From NCBI RefSeq assembly GCF_006714895.1, contig NZ_VFME01000001.1, positions 124,001-188,000 of the forward strand: a DNA stretch of 64,000 bases. The letters run 5' to 3'. The DNA comes from Gramella sp. Hel_I_59. Lineage in GTDB: Bacteria > Bacteroidota > Bacteroidia > Flavobacteriales > Flavobacteriaceae. This document shows, one piece after another, positions 17,433-26,469 of this stretch. Numbering within the stretch: the first letter of the stretch is position 1; each line of letters starts with the position of its first letter. Below the pieces are notes generated by a model that ran no database searches, was not told the DNA's origin, and saw only the letters and a list, made by a program, of their open reading frames with translations. Made by a program: the position numbers and the translations under genes.

Positions 17433-18029
17433 TTAGTTTACCTGTTTTAATTCTCCAGAATCTTCGTCTACCAGAAAGCCTTTATCAGCTTTATGCAGGA
17501 TCTCTTCATCATCATCTGAATAAGCTTCCAGCAATTCATACTCTCCAAGCGCTTCGTCCAAACGTTTTATTTTCTCTGCATCATTACAAACCTTGCCATC
17601 AATAGTATAATTGCCATTCTTATAGGTCGTTCTTGTTCCAAGTACCTGAACGGGAAGAATTTGTTCCAGATATTTTGTATAGATTTCGAATCCACCGGTA
17701 ACCACAAACACCTTGATACCCTGCTCATCAAATTTCTGAATATCTTCCAGCATCTTATCTCTGAAGAATTCCGGGTATTCCAGGTTCCAGAATTGCTCTG
17801 CATACTTTTTCACCGTTTCCGGATCCAGATCTTTGAGGTAATCGTAGAAATTCTCTTTGAAATCAGTTTTGCTCACAAGCCGCATGTTTCCGAGCATTTT
17901 CAACCATCCAAGCTGGGCTAGCCTTATCAACTTATACCCATTTTTATAACATACAAATTTGAAAAATTCATCTTTGGAAGATTTTTGATATAAGGTCTTA
18001 TTGAGATCGTAGACGACTATTTTTTGCAT
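17433..18029 (-). CDS. HAD-like phosphatase family protein with Asn at the acid/base position
   Basis: 198 residues of the HAD superfamily. Motif I is VYDLNKTLYQ (6-15), motif II is VFVVTGGFEIY (near 108), and motif IV is EAYSDDDEEIL (near 168). A helical cap lies between motifs I and II, as in HAD-IB (SerB-like) enzymes. The second Asp of the DxDxT motif, normally the general acid/base, is Asn (DLNKT), which would be expected to slow or alter phosphatase activity. No partner gene is evident. It may be a slow phosphatase or a binding protein. Confidence 0.82.
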   Translation of the reverse strand: MQKIVVYDLNKTLYQKSSKDEFFKFVCYKNGYKLIRLAQLGWLKMLGNMRLVSKTDFKENFYDYLKDLDPETVKKYAEQFWNLEYPEFFRDKMLEDIQKFDEQGIKVFVVTGGFEIYTKYLEQILPVQVLGTRTTYKNGNYTIDGKVCNDAEKIKRLDEALGEYELLEAYSDDDEEILHKADKGFLVDEDSGELKQVN

Positions 18030-18133
18030 TCGATGATTCTATTCTAATTTATGTTCTTTAGCTTTAAAATAAGTTACGTAAATAGCCATTTCTAGTAACT
18101 TATATTATGATAATTTCAACAAGAATTTAACCT

Positions 18134-19099
18134 ATGCTTCAGCTTAAGAACGTCTCCTTCGCCTACGATACTGAGCCTGTATTGAAGAATATCAATATAA
18201 ATATAAAACCGGCAGAGAACATCTCGATCATTGGTGAAAGTGGCTGCGGTAAAAGCACCTTACTAAAACTCATTTACGGACTATTACATACAGAAGGAAA
18301 GATCACCTGGAAAGATAAAGAGCTTCTAGGTCCTAATTTCAACCTGGTTCCCGGAGAAGACTTTATAAAATATCTCGCCCAGGATTTTGATTTGATGTTA
18401 CCACTAAGCGCTGCTGATAATGTTGGTAAATATCTGAGTAATTTTTATCCTGTCAGGAAAAAACGCCGAATCAAAGAATTACTGGAGGTTGTAGAAATGA
18501 CCGATCTTGCTGATAAGAAAGCGAAATTACTAAGTGGCGGGCAGCAGCAAAGAATCGCTTTGGCCCGTGCTCTGGCCAAGGAACCAGAAATACTGTTACT
18601 CGACGAACCTTTTAGCCATATAGATCATTTCAGAAAAAATAAGTTGAGAAGAAAGCTTTTCGCTTACCTGAAGGAGCAGCATATCACCTGTATTATTGCT
18701 ACACACGACAGTACCGATGCACTGGCTTTCGCCGATAGGACTTTTGTTCTCAAAAACTCAAAGATCTATGCTCAGGGAACTCCGCGGGAGTTATATGAAC
18801 ATCCGCAAAATCATTATGTCGCCAGCCTGTTTGGAGACGTAAACCATATTCCTGTCAAATTGCTGAAAACAGACCATGACAATAACGACAAAGTCGTCGT
18901 ATATCCTCATGAATTAAAAATCACACAATCTGGTACCGAAGCTACAGTCAGGAAATCATTTTTTAAAGGAGAGGTTTTCCTTATTGAAGTATTGGCAGGA
19001 AATAGAACGATACTAATAGATCACCACGAAGAATTAATCGCTGGCAAAAAGATTTGTTTTAAAGTGAAATATGGGGTGTTGGAAAACCGAATTAAATAA
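18134..19099 (+). CDS. ABC transporter ATP-binding protein (orphan, CysA/PotA-like)
   Basis: 321 residues. Walker A is GESGCGKSTLL (near 36), the Q-loop is LAQDFD, the signature LSGGQQQRIALARALA (near 135), Walker B EILLLDEPFSHID, and the H-loop IIATHDST. An extra C-terminal region of about 90 residues (from about 232) contains short beta strands like the TOBE-type regulatory domain of CysA/PotA/MalK ATPases. No permease or binding protein is adjacent, so the partner must be elsewhere. Its end overlaps the convergent next gene by 8 bases. Confidence 0.85.
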   Translation: MLQLKNVSFAYDTEPVLKNININIKPAENISIIGESGCGKSTLLKLIYGLLHTEGKITWKDKELLGPNFNLVPGEDFIKYLAQDFDLMLPLSAADNVGKYLSNFYPVRKKRRIKELLEVVEMTDLADKKAKLLSGGQQQRIALARALAKEPEILLLDEPFSHIDHFRKNKLRRKLFAYLKEQHITCIIATHDSTDALAFADRTFVLKNSKIYAQGTPRELYEHPQNHYVASLFGDVNHIPVKLLKTDHDNNDKVVVYPHELKITQSGTEATVRKSFFKGEVFLIEVLAGNRTILIDHHEELIAGKKICFKVKYGVLENRIK

Positions 19100-19544
19100 T
19101 CTTTTTAATAAGCACCTCTTGCTGATTAAAAGTGTAGCTGTCTTTCTCAGTTTTTCCAAGCATGGCGATGGCAACAGGAGCTTTACTACCTATCGCATAG
19201 AATTTAGTGTCCTGAACGATGATTTCCCCAGCAGGAATAGAAATAAAATAATTAGCATTTTCAGTAAAAATGATACTGCCTGCTTTCACGATCCTAGAGT
19301 CGGTTTTTACATTGATTCGCTTTAAAACAGACTGCATTTGCTCATATTGCTGTAATTGATTGCTGAGTTTGTTCCACTCAATATTGATCATTTCTCTGCC
19401 AGTCTCAAACTTGTCTCCAGCACTACTCTTGGATTCGTTTTCCAAATCCTGTTTTAATCCCTGCATCGCATTTTGCAAAGCAGTTGTTTTTTGCTGAATG
19501 AAATGCTCACATTTCTCCAATAATTCTTGTTTAAGCATTTCCAT
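19092..19544 (-). CDS. GreA/GreB-like coiled-coil plus FKBP-like domain protein
   Basis: 150 residues. Residues 1-80 form a helical hairpin like the N-terminal coiled coil of Gre factors, with NESKSSAGDKFETGREM at the turn. Residues 82-150 form a small beta domain (SRIVKAGSIIFTENANYFIS...IVQDTKFYAIGSKAPVAIAMLGK) resembling the GreA C-terminal FKBP-like fold. It is short for GreA (about 158), and the acidic tip is SAGDKFETGR rather than the Gre D-E pair, so elongation-factor activity is uncertain. It is followed on the same strand, with no gap, by the mtgA gene. Confidence 0.65.
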   Translation of the reverse strand: MEMLKQELLEKCEHFIQQKTTALQNAMQGLKQDLENESKSSAGDKFETGREMINIEWNKLSNQLQQYEQMQSVLKRINVKTDSRIVKAGSIIFTENANYFISIPAGEIIVQDTKFYAIGSKAPVAIAMLGKTEKDSYTFNQQEVLIKKII

Positions 19545-20216
19545 TTAGTCTAAGCTAAGTTTACCAAGATTTTGCATCTGCCGAACGATCCAGTTCTTTC
19601 TGTTGGTAATAAAAGAAGACGCCGGACTTGCTCGATATACCCTTGGATTCGGCAACACAGCAGCAATAGCCGCGGCTTCATAAGCTCCAAGGTTTACAGC
19701 TTCCTTACCAAACCAATGTTTTGATGCCGCTTGCGCGCCGTAGACTCCTTTGCCCATTTCAATACTATTCAGGTAGACTTCAAGAATTCGTTCTTTACCC
19801 CAAATTATTTCGATCAGGAATGTAAAATATGCCTCCAGGCCTTTCCGAAACCAGGTTCTTCCCGGGTACAGGAAAACGTTTTTCGCAGTTTGTTGTGAAA
19901 TTGTGCTTGCTCCACGAATCTTTCTTCCGTTGCGATTATCTTCCATAGCTTCCTTGATCGCTTTAAAATCGAAGCCACTATGAGAAGGGAAATTCTGATC
20001 TTCACTGGCGATAACCGCTTTCTGGAGATGGCCTGATATTTCATCCATTGCTACCCAGTCGTGCTGAATATCTTCCTCTGGATTTTCAAAGTAACGTATC
20101 ACCATTAAAGGAGTAAAAGGAACTGGCACCCATTTATAGATCACTACGATAGCAATACTAAACAGGAACAGTCCAAGAAGTACCTTGAAGATAAATCTAA
20201 AAAATTTTCTGATCAT
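19545..20216 (-). CDS. mtgA: monofunctional biosynthetic peptidoglycan transglycosylase
   Basis: 223 residues from the ATG at 20216. The open frame runs further upstream, but only this ATG gives the expected N-terminal anchor (MIRKFFRFIFKVLLGLFLFSIAIVV). It overlaps the previous stop as ATGA. GT51 motifs are present: VIASEDQNFPSHSGFDF with the catalytic Glu, RGASTISQQTAKNVFL, KERILEVYLNSIEMG and AAAIAAVLPNP. It polymerises lipid II into glycan strands at the periplasmic face of the inner membrane. Confidence 0.95.
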   Translation of the reverse strand: MIRKFFRFIFKVLLGLFLFSIAIVVIYKWVPVPFTPLMVIRYFENPEEDIQHDWVAMDEISGHLQKAVIASEDQNFPSHSGFDFKAIKEAMEDNRNGRKIRGASTISQQTAKNVFLYPGRTWFRKGLEAYFTFLIEIIWGKERILEVYLNSIEMGKGVYGAQAASKHWFGKEAVNLGAYEAAAIAAVLPNPRVYRASPASSFITNRKNWIVRQMQNLGKLSLD

Positions 20217-21334
20217 GAATTCAATGTTATTTCGGCCAGGTCTCTTCCAACCAGGCTCCCAATTGCGATCCCCATTCCACCAAGGCGAACTCCGCAGCTT
20301 ACATTTCTGGAAAGTGCCTTCACCATTGGTTGCCTTGAGGATCCAATCCCTATGATCCCGCTCCACTTTCTGTCTATTTTAAATTTGGTCTCAGGCAAGA
20401 TACAGGTTTTTAATAAGTGCTCAAGTTTGGTCTGGACAAGACTGGTTGTGCCCATTTGTTCGGTCTCTTCAGCTTCGAAATCCAGGTTACGACCACCGCC
20501 AATAAGGACACGATTTCCAATATTTCGAAAATAATAATAGCCTCGATCCAGATGAAAAGTACCATTAAGATTCAAATTTTTGATGGGTTTGGTAATCAAT
20601 ACCTGTGCGCGGGCTGGTTTTACATCTTCAAGTCCAAGGCTGGATGCAAACCCATTGGTGGCGATCAATAATTTTTTAGCTGAAATTTGAAATTTATCTG
20701 TTTCGATCCTGACGAAATCTTCTTCATCGACAAACGAATTTACTTTAATACCATTGAGCACCCGTATATCTTCAGAAGATACTTTCTTCAATAGTGTCTG
20801 CATCATTTTCCCGGTGTCGATCTGGCCCTCAAACTGATTCACAATAAGTCGGGGCATGATATTACTAAAGCCAAAAGAATTGGAAGTTTCACTGAAAACG
20901 GATTCTCCAAAGACCGGTTTCAGCATATTATTAATTACTGGAATAGCCTCCATACTGCGCTGGTACAAATCTTCATCTGCACTGGTAAAAAGCTCGTATC
21001 CTCCATTCTGTTGAAAATCGATCTGTGTGTCACCCAGATTCTTCCGAAGTAATGAGAGTCCGTTACGACGTTTTTCTACTAGCTCGACCACTTCATCTTC
21101 AGATAAAGTCTTAAGATCATCAAGGATTTCAGAAATACTTCCGAAGCAGGCAAAACCAGCGTTTTTGGTGCTAGCTCCTTCCGGAAGTAGCCCTTTCTCG
21201 AGAATGAGAATTTTAGCCGATGGTTTTGATTTTCGCAGGTGTAAAGCACAGTTTAAACCTGTAATCCCACTGCCTATAATACAATAGTCGATATTATTGA
21301 TCCAGGATTCATGTTCCCAGAAGGAAAGATTCAT
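20213..21334 (-). CDS. FAD-dependent oxidoreductase (DAO/glycine-oxidase-like)
   Basis: 373 residues. The FAD-binding Rossmann motif is DYCIIGSGITGLNCALHL (16-33), followed by ILILEKGLLPEGASTKNAGFA, the DAO-family flavin-contacting segment. A typical C-terminal RKWSGIIGIGSSRQP...RLGGMGIAIGSLVG block closes the FAD site. The family oxidises amino acids or N-methyl amines; the substrate is unknown. It overlaps mtgA by 4 bases (ATGA), so a two-gene operon is likely. The terminator of accC lies just upstream. Confidence 0.88.
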   Translation of the reverse strand: MNLSFWEHESWINNIDYCIIGSGITGLNCALHLRKSKPSAKILILEKGLLPEGASTKNAGFACFGSISEILDDLKTLSEDEVVELVEKRRNGLSLLRKNLGDTQIDFQQNGGYELFTSADEDLYQRSMEAIPVINNMLKPVFGESVFSETSNSFGFSNIMPRLIVNQFEGQIDTGKMMQTLLKKVSSEDIRVLNGIKVNSFVDEEDFVRIETDKFQISAKKLLIATNGFASSLGLEDVKPARAQVLITKPIKNLNLNGTFHLDRGYYYFRNIGNRVLIGGGRNLDFEAEETEQMGTTSLVQTKLEHLLKTCILPETKFKIDRKWSGIIGIGSSRQPMVKALSRNVSCGVRLGGMGIAIGSLVGRDLAEITLNS

Positions 21335-21375
21335 GTTCGTTTTCAGTTTCAGCTCAAATTACAAAAAGTAGCGCA

Positions 21376-21402
21376 CAAAAAACCCCGGAAGTTCCGGGGT
21401 TA
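21376..21402 (-). terminator. intrinsic terminator after accC
   Basis: Stem AACCCCGGA/TCCGGGGTT with a tight loop. On the minus strand it is followed by TTTTTT. It closes the fabH-accB-accC unit. Confidence 0.88.
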
Positions 21403-21406
21403 ATTT

Positions 21407-22756
21407 TTATTCTTCCAGAGGTTTCATTTTAAAATCCTCCATGAATTTAGTAGTATAATTACCTTCAATATAATCTGGATGATCCATCAACTGTCGGTGA
21501 AATGGAATCGTGGTTTTAACACCCTCGATCACAAACTCGTCCAGTGCGCGCTTCATTTTGTTGATCGCTTCCTCTCTTGTTTGAGCGGTCGTGATCAATT
21601 TCGCGATCATAGAATCGTAATTTGGAGGGATCACATAGCCACTATAAACGTGGGTGTCGATACGAACTCCGTGACCTCCCGGTGCATGAAGATTGGTGAT
21701 CTTCCCCGGTGATGGTCTAAAGTTATGATATGGGTCTTCTGCATTGATTCTACACTCGATAGAATGTAACTGCGGAATATAATTCTTACCTGAAATTGGC
21801 ACACCAGATGCTACAAGGATCTGCTCACGAATAAGATCGTAATCGATCACCTGCTCTGTAATTGGGTGCTCAACCTGGATACGCGTATTCATTTCCATGA
21901 AGTAGAAATTTCTATGCTTATCAACAAGGAATTCAACAGTACCAGCCCCTTCATATTTAATATATTCAGCAGCTTTTACCGCAGCATCACCCATTTTCTT
22001 ACGTAGCGTATCTGTCATAAAAGGTGACGGAGTTTCTTCAGTAAGTTTCTGGTGACGCCTTTGAACGGAACAATCTCTTTCAGAAAGGTGACAGGCTTTG
22101 CCGCTACTGTCTCCTACGATCTGGATCTCGATATGGCGTGGCTCTTCAATCAGCTTTTCCATATACATCCCATCATTTCCAAAAGATGCTGCTGCTTCTT
22201 TACGGGCAGATTCCCAGGCTGGTTCCAGCTCTTCTTCTTTCCAGACAGCTCGCATCCCTTTACCTCCACCTCCGGCAGTTGCCTTTAGCATCACAGGATA
22301 TCCAATTTCCTTGGCTAGTTTTTTACATTCTTTAAAATCCTCAATAATACCTTCAGATCCAGGAACACAAGGGACACCAGCCGCTCTCATTGTAGCTTTA
22401 GCCGTTGCCTTATCTCCCATTTTACTGATCATTTCCGGTGAAGCTCCAATGAATTTGATATCATGTTCTTCACAGATCTTGGAAAATTTAGCATTTTCAG
22501 AAAGGAAACCGTATCCCGGGTGGATCGCATCAGCGTTGGTAATCTCTGCTGCAGCGATGATATTCGAAATCTTAAGATAGGAAAGGTTACTTGGTGGTGG
22601 TCCAATACAAACCGCTTCGTCTGCAAATCTAACGTGTAGACTTTCAGCATCTGCAGTAGAGTAAACCGCTACCGTTTTAATTCCCATTTCCTTACAGGTA
22701 CGAATCACACGAAGTGCGATCTCTCCCCTGTTTGCAATCAATATTTTTTTAAACAT
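21407..22756 (-). CDS. accC: acetyl-CoA carboxylase, biotin carboxylase subunit
   Basis: 449 residues, normal for AccC. The N-terminal [19 protein letters not shown], the ATP-grasp glycine loop [14 protein letters not shown] (near 160), the [13 protein letters not shown] block with the carboxylation residues, [14 protein letters not shown] (near 290) and ECRINAEDP are all present. It carboxylates biotin on AccB using ATP and bicarbonate, the first half-reaction of malonyl-CoA synthesis. It is directly downstream of accB on the same strand, with a 65-base gap. Confidence 0.97.
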   Translation of the reverse strand: MFKKILIANRGEIALRVIRTCKEMGIKTVAVYSTADAESLHVRFADEAVCIGPPPSNLSYLKISNIIAAAEITNADAIHPGYGFLSENAKFSKICEEHDIKFIGASPEMISKMGDKATAKATMRAAGVPCVPGSEGIIEDFKECKKLAKEIGYPVMLKATAGGGGKGMRAVWKEEELEPAWESARKEAAASFGNDGMYMEKLIEEPRHIEIQIVGDSSGKACHLSERDCSVQRRHQKLTEETPSPFMTDTLRKKMGDAAVKAAEYIKYEGAGTVEFLVDKHRNFYFMEMNTRIQVEHPITEQVIDYDLIREQILVASGVPISGKNYIPQLHSIECRINAEDPYHNFRPSPGKITNLHAPGGHGVRIDTHVYSGYVIPPNYDSMIAKLITTAQTREEAINKMKRALDEFVIEGVKTTIPFHRQLMDHPDYIEGNYTTKFMEDFKMKPLEE

Positions 22757-22821
22757 ATCTAGTTGCTTTTAAAGTTCTGAAGCCCATAAATGGGCTTGCA
22801 GGTGTTAAAATGGGCAGTAAT

Positions 22822-23325
22822 TTATGACGGATCTACCAGGTAAAGTGGCTGATCGAACTCTACAGGAGATGAATCATCTACCAGTACTTTTACGATCTTT
22901 CCAGATACTTCACTTTCGATCTCGTTAAAAAGTTTCATTGCTTCAATGATACAAAGCACATCACCTTCTTTTACAGAATCTCCTACCTCAACAAAAGTTG
23001 GCTTGTCTGGAGAAGGCTTTCTGTAGAATGTCCCGATTATAGGAGACTTTACAGTGATATATTTAGAATCATCATCTGCGGCCTGCTTGTCTTCAGCGGC
23101 TGGAGCAGCTTCCTGAGGAGCAGCCTGTTGTGCCGGAGCCTGCTGTTGAGCTGGCATTTGCTGAAGTTGTTGTCCTCCCATAGGAACCTGTTGTACTATG
23201 GTAGTTTCCTTATCGTCTGAACCTGTTTTAATTGTGATCTTTACATCACCTGTTTCAAGTTTAACCTCACTTGCGCCAGATTTAGCCACAAATTTAATCA
23301 GATTCTGAATTTCCTTTAAATCCAT
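22822..23325 (-). CDS. accB: acetyl-CoA carboxylase biotin carboxyl carrier protein
   Basis: 167 residues: an N-terminal dimerisation helix ([21 protein letters not shown]), a Gln/Ala/Pro-rich flexible linker (about 50-90), and a C-terminal biotinyl domain. The biotinylated Lys is in [13 protein letters not shown] (near 133). This is the standard BCCP layout. It carries biotin between AccC and the carboxyltransferase (AccAD), whose genes are not in this window. Confidence 0.97.
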   Translation of the reverse strand: MDLKEIQNLIKFVAKSGASEVKLETGDVKITIKTGSDDKETTIVQQVPMGGQQLQQMPAQQQAPAQQAAPQEAAPAAEDKQAADDDSKYITVKSPIIGTFYRKPSPDKPTFVEVGDSVKEGDVLCIIEAMKLFNEIESEVSGKIVKVLVDDSSPVEFDQPLYLVDPS

Positions 23326-23342
23326 AATATTGGTGTTGGTTT

Positions 23343-24341
23343 TTATGAGTTATAAGCCCATTTAAGGTAAGTAGCTCCCCAAGTGAAGCCACCTCCAAAA
23401 GAGGCAAATATTAAATTATCTCCTTTTTTAAATTGTTTTTCGTAATCACTGAGTAACAAAGGTAAGGTTGCAGCAGTGGTATTTCCATACCTCTCTATAT
23501 TCATTAATACCTTGCTCTCATCTGTAAGGTTCATTCTCTTGGCAGTCGCATCTACTATACGCTTATTTGCCTGATGTGCTACCAGCCAATCTACATCTTT
23601 ATTGGTAAGATTGTTTCTTTCCATGATTTCGGCGCTTACCTCAGCCATGTTCGAAACAGCAAATTTGAAAACGGTCTTTCCATCCTGCTGTACGTAATGA
23701 AGTTTTTTAGCTACAGTTTCTTCAGAAGGTGGCAATAGAGATCCACCTGCAGCAATTTTAAGAGAATTACGTCCTATAGAATCACATCTTAGTAGTTCAT
23801 CCTGTAATCCCAGACCTTCAAAATTAGGTTCCATTAGCGCAGCTCCTGCTCCATCACCAAAAATAATACAGGTTGTTCTATCTGTATAATCAAGGATAGA
23901 AGACATCTTATCTGCACCAATCACCAGGATCTTCTTATATCTTCCAGATTCTATATAAGCCGCTCCGGTAGACATTCCATAAAGAAAACTGGAACATGCC
24001 GCCTGTAGATCATAGGCAAAAGCATTTACAGCACCAATCTCAGAAGCCACATGAACAGCTGTAGCCGCTACTGGCATATCTGGAGATACCGTTCCTAAAA
24101 TGATTAAGTCTATTTCTGCCGGATCAAGATTTGTCTTATTAATCAAATCTTTGGCTGCCTCTACGGCTAAGTAAGAAGTTCCCTTAGAGGGATCTTTGAG
24201 TATTCGTCTTTCTTTAATTCCTGTCCTGCTGAGGATCCACTCATCTGTGGTATCCACCAATTCTTCCAACATTTTGTTGGTCAAAATATCTTCAGGTACA
24301 TAAGCACCTACAGCCGTAATCGCTGCTGTGATTTTGCTCAT
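23343..24341 (-). CDS. fabH: beta-ketoacyl-ACP synthase III
   Basis: 332 residues. The catalytic triad is visible: Cys in [11 protein letters not shown] (near 114), His in [11 protein letters not shown] (near 256), and Asn in [12 protein letters not shown] (near 286), with the C-terminal [17 protein letters not shown]. FabH condenses acetyl-CoA (or a branched primer) with malonyl-ACP to begin fatty-acid synthesis. Branched iso-acids are common in flavobacteria, so a branched primer preference is likely but not provable here. Seventeen bases separate it from accB. Confidence 0.96.
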   Translation of the reverse strand: MSKITAAITAVGAYVPEDILTNKMLEELVDTTDEWILSRTGIKERRILKDPSKGTSYLAVEAAKDLINKTNLDPAEIDLIILGTVSPDMPVAATAVHVASEIGAVNAFAYDLQAACSSFLYGMSTGAAYIESGRYKKILVIGADKMSSILDYTDRTTCIIFGDGAGAALMEPNFEGLGLQDELLRCDSIGRNSLKIAAGGSLLPPSEETVAKKLHYVQQDGKTVFKFAVSNMAEVSAEIMERNNLTNKDVDWLVAHQANKRIVDATAKRMNLTDESKVLMNIERYGNTTAATLPLLLSDYEKQFKKGDNLIFASFGGGFTWGATYLKWAYNS

Positions 24342-24460
24342 AAATTTGGATTTAATTCACCCTTCATCGGCAGGAAATATAATATCTTCATTCTTAGAAA
24401 ATTACTAAATATTAATCAAACCGGCGTGCAAATTAAGGTCTTTTTGGGACTTAATCAACT

Positions 24461-24491
24461 AAAAACAAAAAACTCCCACAACGTGAGAGTT
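24461..24491 (-). terminator. terminator or attenuator between rpmF and fabH
   Basis: On the minus strand the stem AACTCTCAC/GTGGGAGTT is followed by TTTTGTTTTT. It would end or weaken readthrough from yceD-rpmF into fabH. Confidence 0.8.
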
Positions 24492-24521
24492 TCCTGTAAT
24501 TCTTGAAGCTCTAAGACTTTA

Positions 24522-24719
24522 CTAGGCCTCTACTTCTTCTGCGTTATCGATTAAGATCTGACCACGGTAGTAAAGTTTACCTTCGTGCCAGTGAGCTCTG
24601 TGATACAAGTGCGCTTCACCTGTTACAGCGTCTACAGCAACTTTTGGAGCTGAAGCTTTATAATGTGTTCTTCTCTTATCTCTTCTGGTTTTCGAGATTT
24701 TTCTCTTTGGATGTGCCAT
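24522..24719 (-). CDS. rpmF: 50S ribosomal protein L32 (zinc-free form)
   Basis: 65 residues beginning [20 protein letters not shown], the L32 hallmark. The usual zinc ribbon with two CxxC pairs is absent; the segment reads [13 protein letters not shown], so this is a C-minus L32. C-minus paralogues are generally linked to zinc-independent ribosomes, but in many Bacteroidota this form is the only L32. Its place behind the DUF177 (YceD) gene and before fabH is the classic bacterial order. Confidence 0.96.
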   Translation of the reverse strand: MAHPKRKISKTRRDKRRTHYKASAPKVAVDAVTGEAHLYHRAHWHEGKLYYRGQILIDNAEEVEA

Positions 24720-24732
24720 GGCTTCCTATTAA

Positions 24733-25266
24733 TTATTCGTTTAATAAATTTTTTAATTTGTCCCAGCGAGGATCTATATCATCCTCATTTCTCTTTTTCT
24801 GACTTTTCAAACTGTGTTCTTCCAACTTATCAAGTACATCAGATTCTAATGTGCCGTCTTCAACACCGGGATGAATTCTTTTTGCAGGTACTCCAAGTAC
24901 CACCAGCTCATAAATATATTGCTGGATATTTACCTCATATTCTCCATGGGGAATAATAAGGAGATCTTCATCTTCATTGTTGAATTCATCGCCAAACTTG
25001 ATCACCAGGAAAAGCGTGTTTTCTATTGGTTGATCATAAGGCTCGTTGGTAAGATCGCAATTAACATTCACTGTTCCTCCTGCATTAAAAGTAAGCTCCA
25101 TCATGGTGCTTTTCTTTTCAAACAGCAGGTCGATCTTTACATCTGCACTGTTGAATTCCTCGTACTCAAAATGTTCAAAGAACCTGTTATCTAACTCATA
25201 CTCAAACTGGTGCTTCCCAAGCTTTAATCCCTTAAAAGGGATCGTAAACTCCGCTAAATTCCTCAT
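24733..25266 (-). CDS. DUF177 / YceD family protein
   Basis: 177 residues. It has the DUF177 pattern in its second half, with the C-terminal ending DPRWDKLKNLLNE preceded by an acidic-basic region, and lies directly upstream of rpmF (13-base gap), the conserved position of yceD. The N-terminal half forms beta strands with a single Cys in VNVNCDLT. In other bacteria the family is linked to ribosomal large-subunit maturation. The 5' leader of about 40 bases ends with a purine-rich GAGGAGAG before the ATG. Confidence 0.85.
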   Translation of the reverse strand: MRNLAEFTIPFKGLKLGKHQFEYELDNRFFEHFEYEEFNSADVKIDLLFEKKSTMMELTFNAGGTVNVNCDLTNEPYDQPIENTLFLVIKFGDEFNNEDEDLLIIPHGEYEVNIQQYIYELVVLGVPAKRIHPGVEDGTLESDVLDKLEEHSLKSQKKRNEDDIDPRWDKLKNLLNE

Positions 25267-25310
25267 CTCTCCTCAGTTTTGAGTGCCTCACGTTTCCGTT
25301 AAGGCGGGTG

Positions 25311-25318
25311 CAAAGATA
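25311..25318 (-). promoter_or_regulatory. -7 promoter box (TATCTTTG) for the DUF177-rpmF unit
   Basis: An exact TAnnTTTG on the minus strand, 44 bases before the ATG at 25266. A 20-base inverted repeat ATAAACAAA-TT-TTTGTTTAT (25346-25365) lies upstream, at the end of pdxA. Confidence 0.6.
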
Positions 25319-25361
25319 TAAAAATTAATGAATTATGCTCTTTTTATAAACAAATTTTTGT

Positions 25362-26408
25362 TTATATCTTCCTGCCTTGTTTCTTCAATGGATTTTCTGT
25401 GAGCACCTTATATTCCTCACGCGCTTTATAGATCTCGATTCCTTTAAAAACAGCCTCTTTAAAAGAATTAATATTTGCTTCGTTCTTCCCCGCAATATCG
25501 AAACCTGTTCCATGATCTGGAGAAGTTCTAACCTTTTTCAATCCTGCTGTAAAGTTCACTCCTCTTCCAAAGGATAAAGTTTTAAAAGGGATCAAACCCT
25601 GATCATGATAAGAAGCCACTACGGCATCAAAATTCTTATAATTTTTTGAGCCAAAGAAACTATCTGCAGAATAAGGACCAAATACCAACTGTCCTTTATC
25701 CCTCAATTTTTGAATCGTAGGCTTCAAAGTTTCCTCATCTTCTTTGCCAATCACACCATTATCACCACTATGCGGATTAATCCCCAGCACAGCGATCTTA
25801 GGCTTCTGAACCCTGAAATCCTGTTTTAAGGTCTTACTAATAGTATTGATCTTTGATTCTATGAGTTCCGGAGTTATGACTGATGCGATATCTTTCAACG
25901 CAACATGATCTGTAAGTAAACCAACCTTCAGATTATCTGTGATCATGAACATTAAGCTTTCACCTCCAAGTTCTCTGGCTAAATAATCTGTATGTCCCGG
26001 AAACTTAAAATCTTCAGACTGAATAGTCGACTTATTAATAGGTGCCGTGACCAGCACGTCGATCTCATCATTTTTTAATGCTGAAGTAGCCGCAGCAAGA
26101 GATTTAAATGCAAAACTACCAATCTCATTATCTTCTTCACCAAACTTGATATTTACATTCTCTTTCCAGACATTCATCACATTGATCTTTCCATCAATTG
26201 CTTTGGAAGGATCGTCGATTCCCTGGAAGTTCAATGAGAGCTTGTAATGTTTTTTAAGAAAATTGATGATCTTAGAAGATGCGAATATAATAGGAGTACA
26301 AAATTCCAGCATTCTCGCATCGTCGAAAGTCTTCAGTACGATCTCACTCCCAATCCCATTCAGATCTCCAATACTAATCCCCAGTTTGATCATTTCCTCC
26401 TGTTTCAT
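25362..26408 (-). CDS. pdxA: 4-hydroxythreonine-4-phosphate dehydrogenase
   Basis: 348 residues. Motifs: GISIGDLNGIGSEI (11-24), the metal-His segment FPGHTDYLARELG (near 138), GINPHSGDNG (near 208), and YHDQGLIPFKTLSFGRGVNF (near 266). It oxidises 4-phosphohydroxy-threonine in the DXP-dependent pyridoxal phosphate route. The ATG at 26408 is used; an ATG five codons later also fits. A TACATTTG box lies 35 bases upstream. It precedes the yceD-rpmF promoter on the same strand and is divergent from riboflavin synthase. Confidence 0.94.
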   Translation of the reverse strand: MKQEEMIKLGISIGDLNGIGSEIVLKTFDDARMLEFCTPIIFASSKIINFLKKHYKLSLNFQGIDDPSKAIDGKINVMNVWKENVNIKFGEEDNEIGSFAFKSLAAATSALKNDEIDVLVTAPINKSTIQSEDFKFPGHTDYLARELGGESLMFMITDNLKVGLLTDHVALKDIASVITPELIESKINTISKTLKQDFRVQKPKIAVLGINPHSGDNGVIGKEDEETLKPTIQKLRDKGQLVFGPYSADSFFGSKNYKNFDAVVASYHDQGLIPFKTLSFGRGVNFTAGLKKVRTSPDHGTGFDIAGKNEANINSFKEAVFKGIEIYKAREEYKVLTENPLKKQGRKI

Positions 26409-26442
26409 AAACTTTCCCGATATAATATTTTAATTTTACACA

Positions 26443-26450
26443 CAAATGTA
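26443..26450 (-). promoter_or_regulatory. -7 promoter box (TACATTTG) for pdxA
   Basis: An exact TAnnTTTG on the minus strand in the 61-base gap between the divergent pdxA and ribE genes. Confidence 0.55.
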
Positions 26451-26469
26451 ACCATTATTATAGAATAGC

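Noticed and set aside
20217-20366. 50-residue N-terminal extension of MtgA
   Set aside because: It is inside the FAD oxidoreductase gene, and the ATG at 20216 gives the standard membrane anchor and an ATGA overlap.
22098-22580. 160-residue plus-strand frame opposite accC
   Set aside because: Shadow of a strongly conserved accC reading frame; Ser/Pro-rich with no domain.
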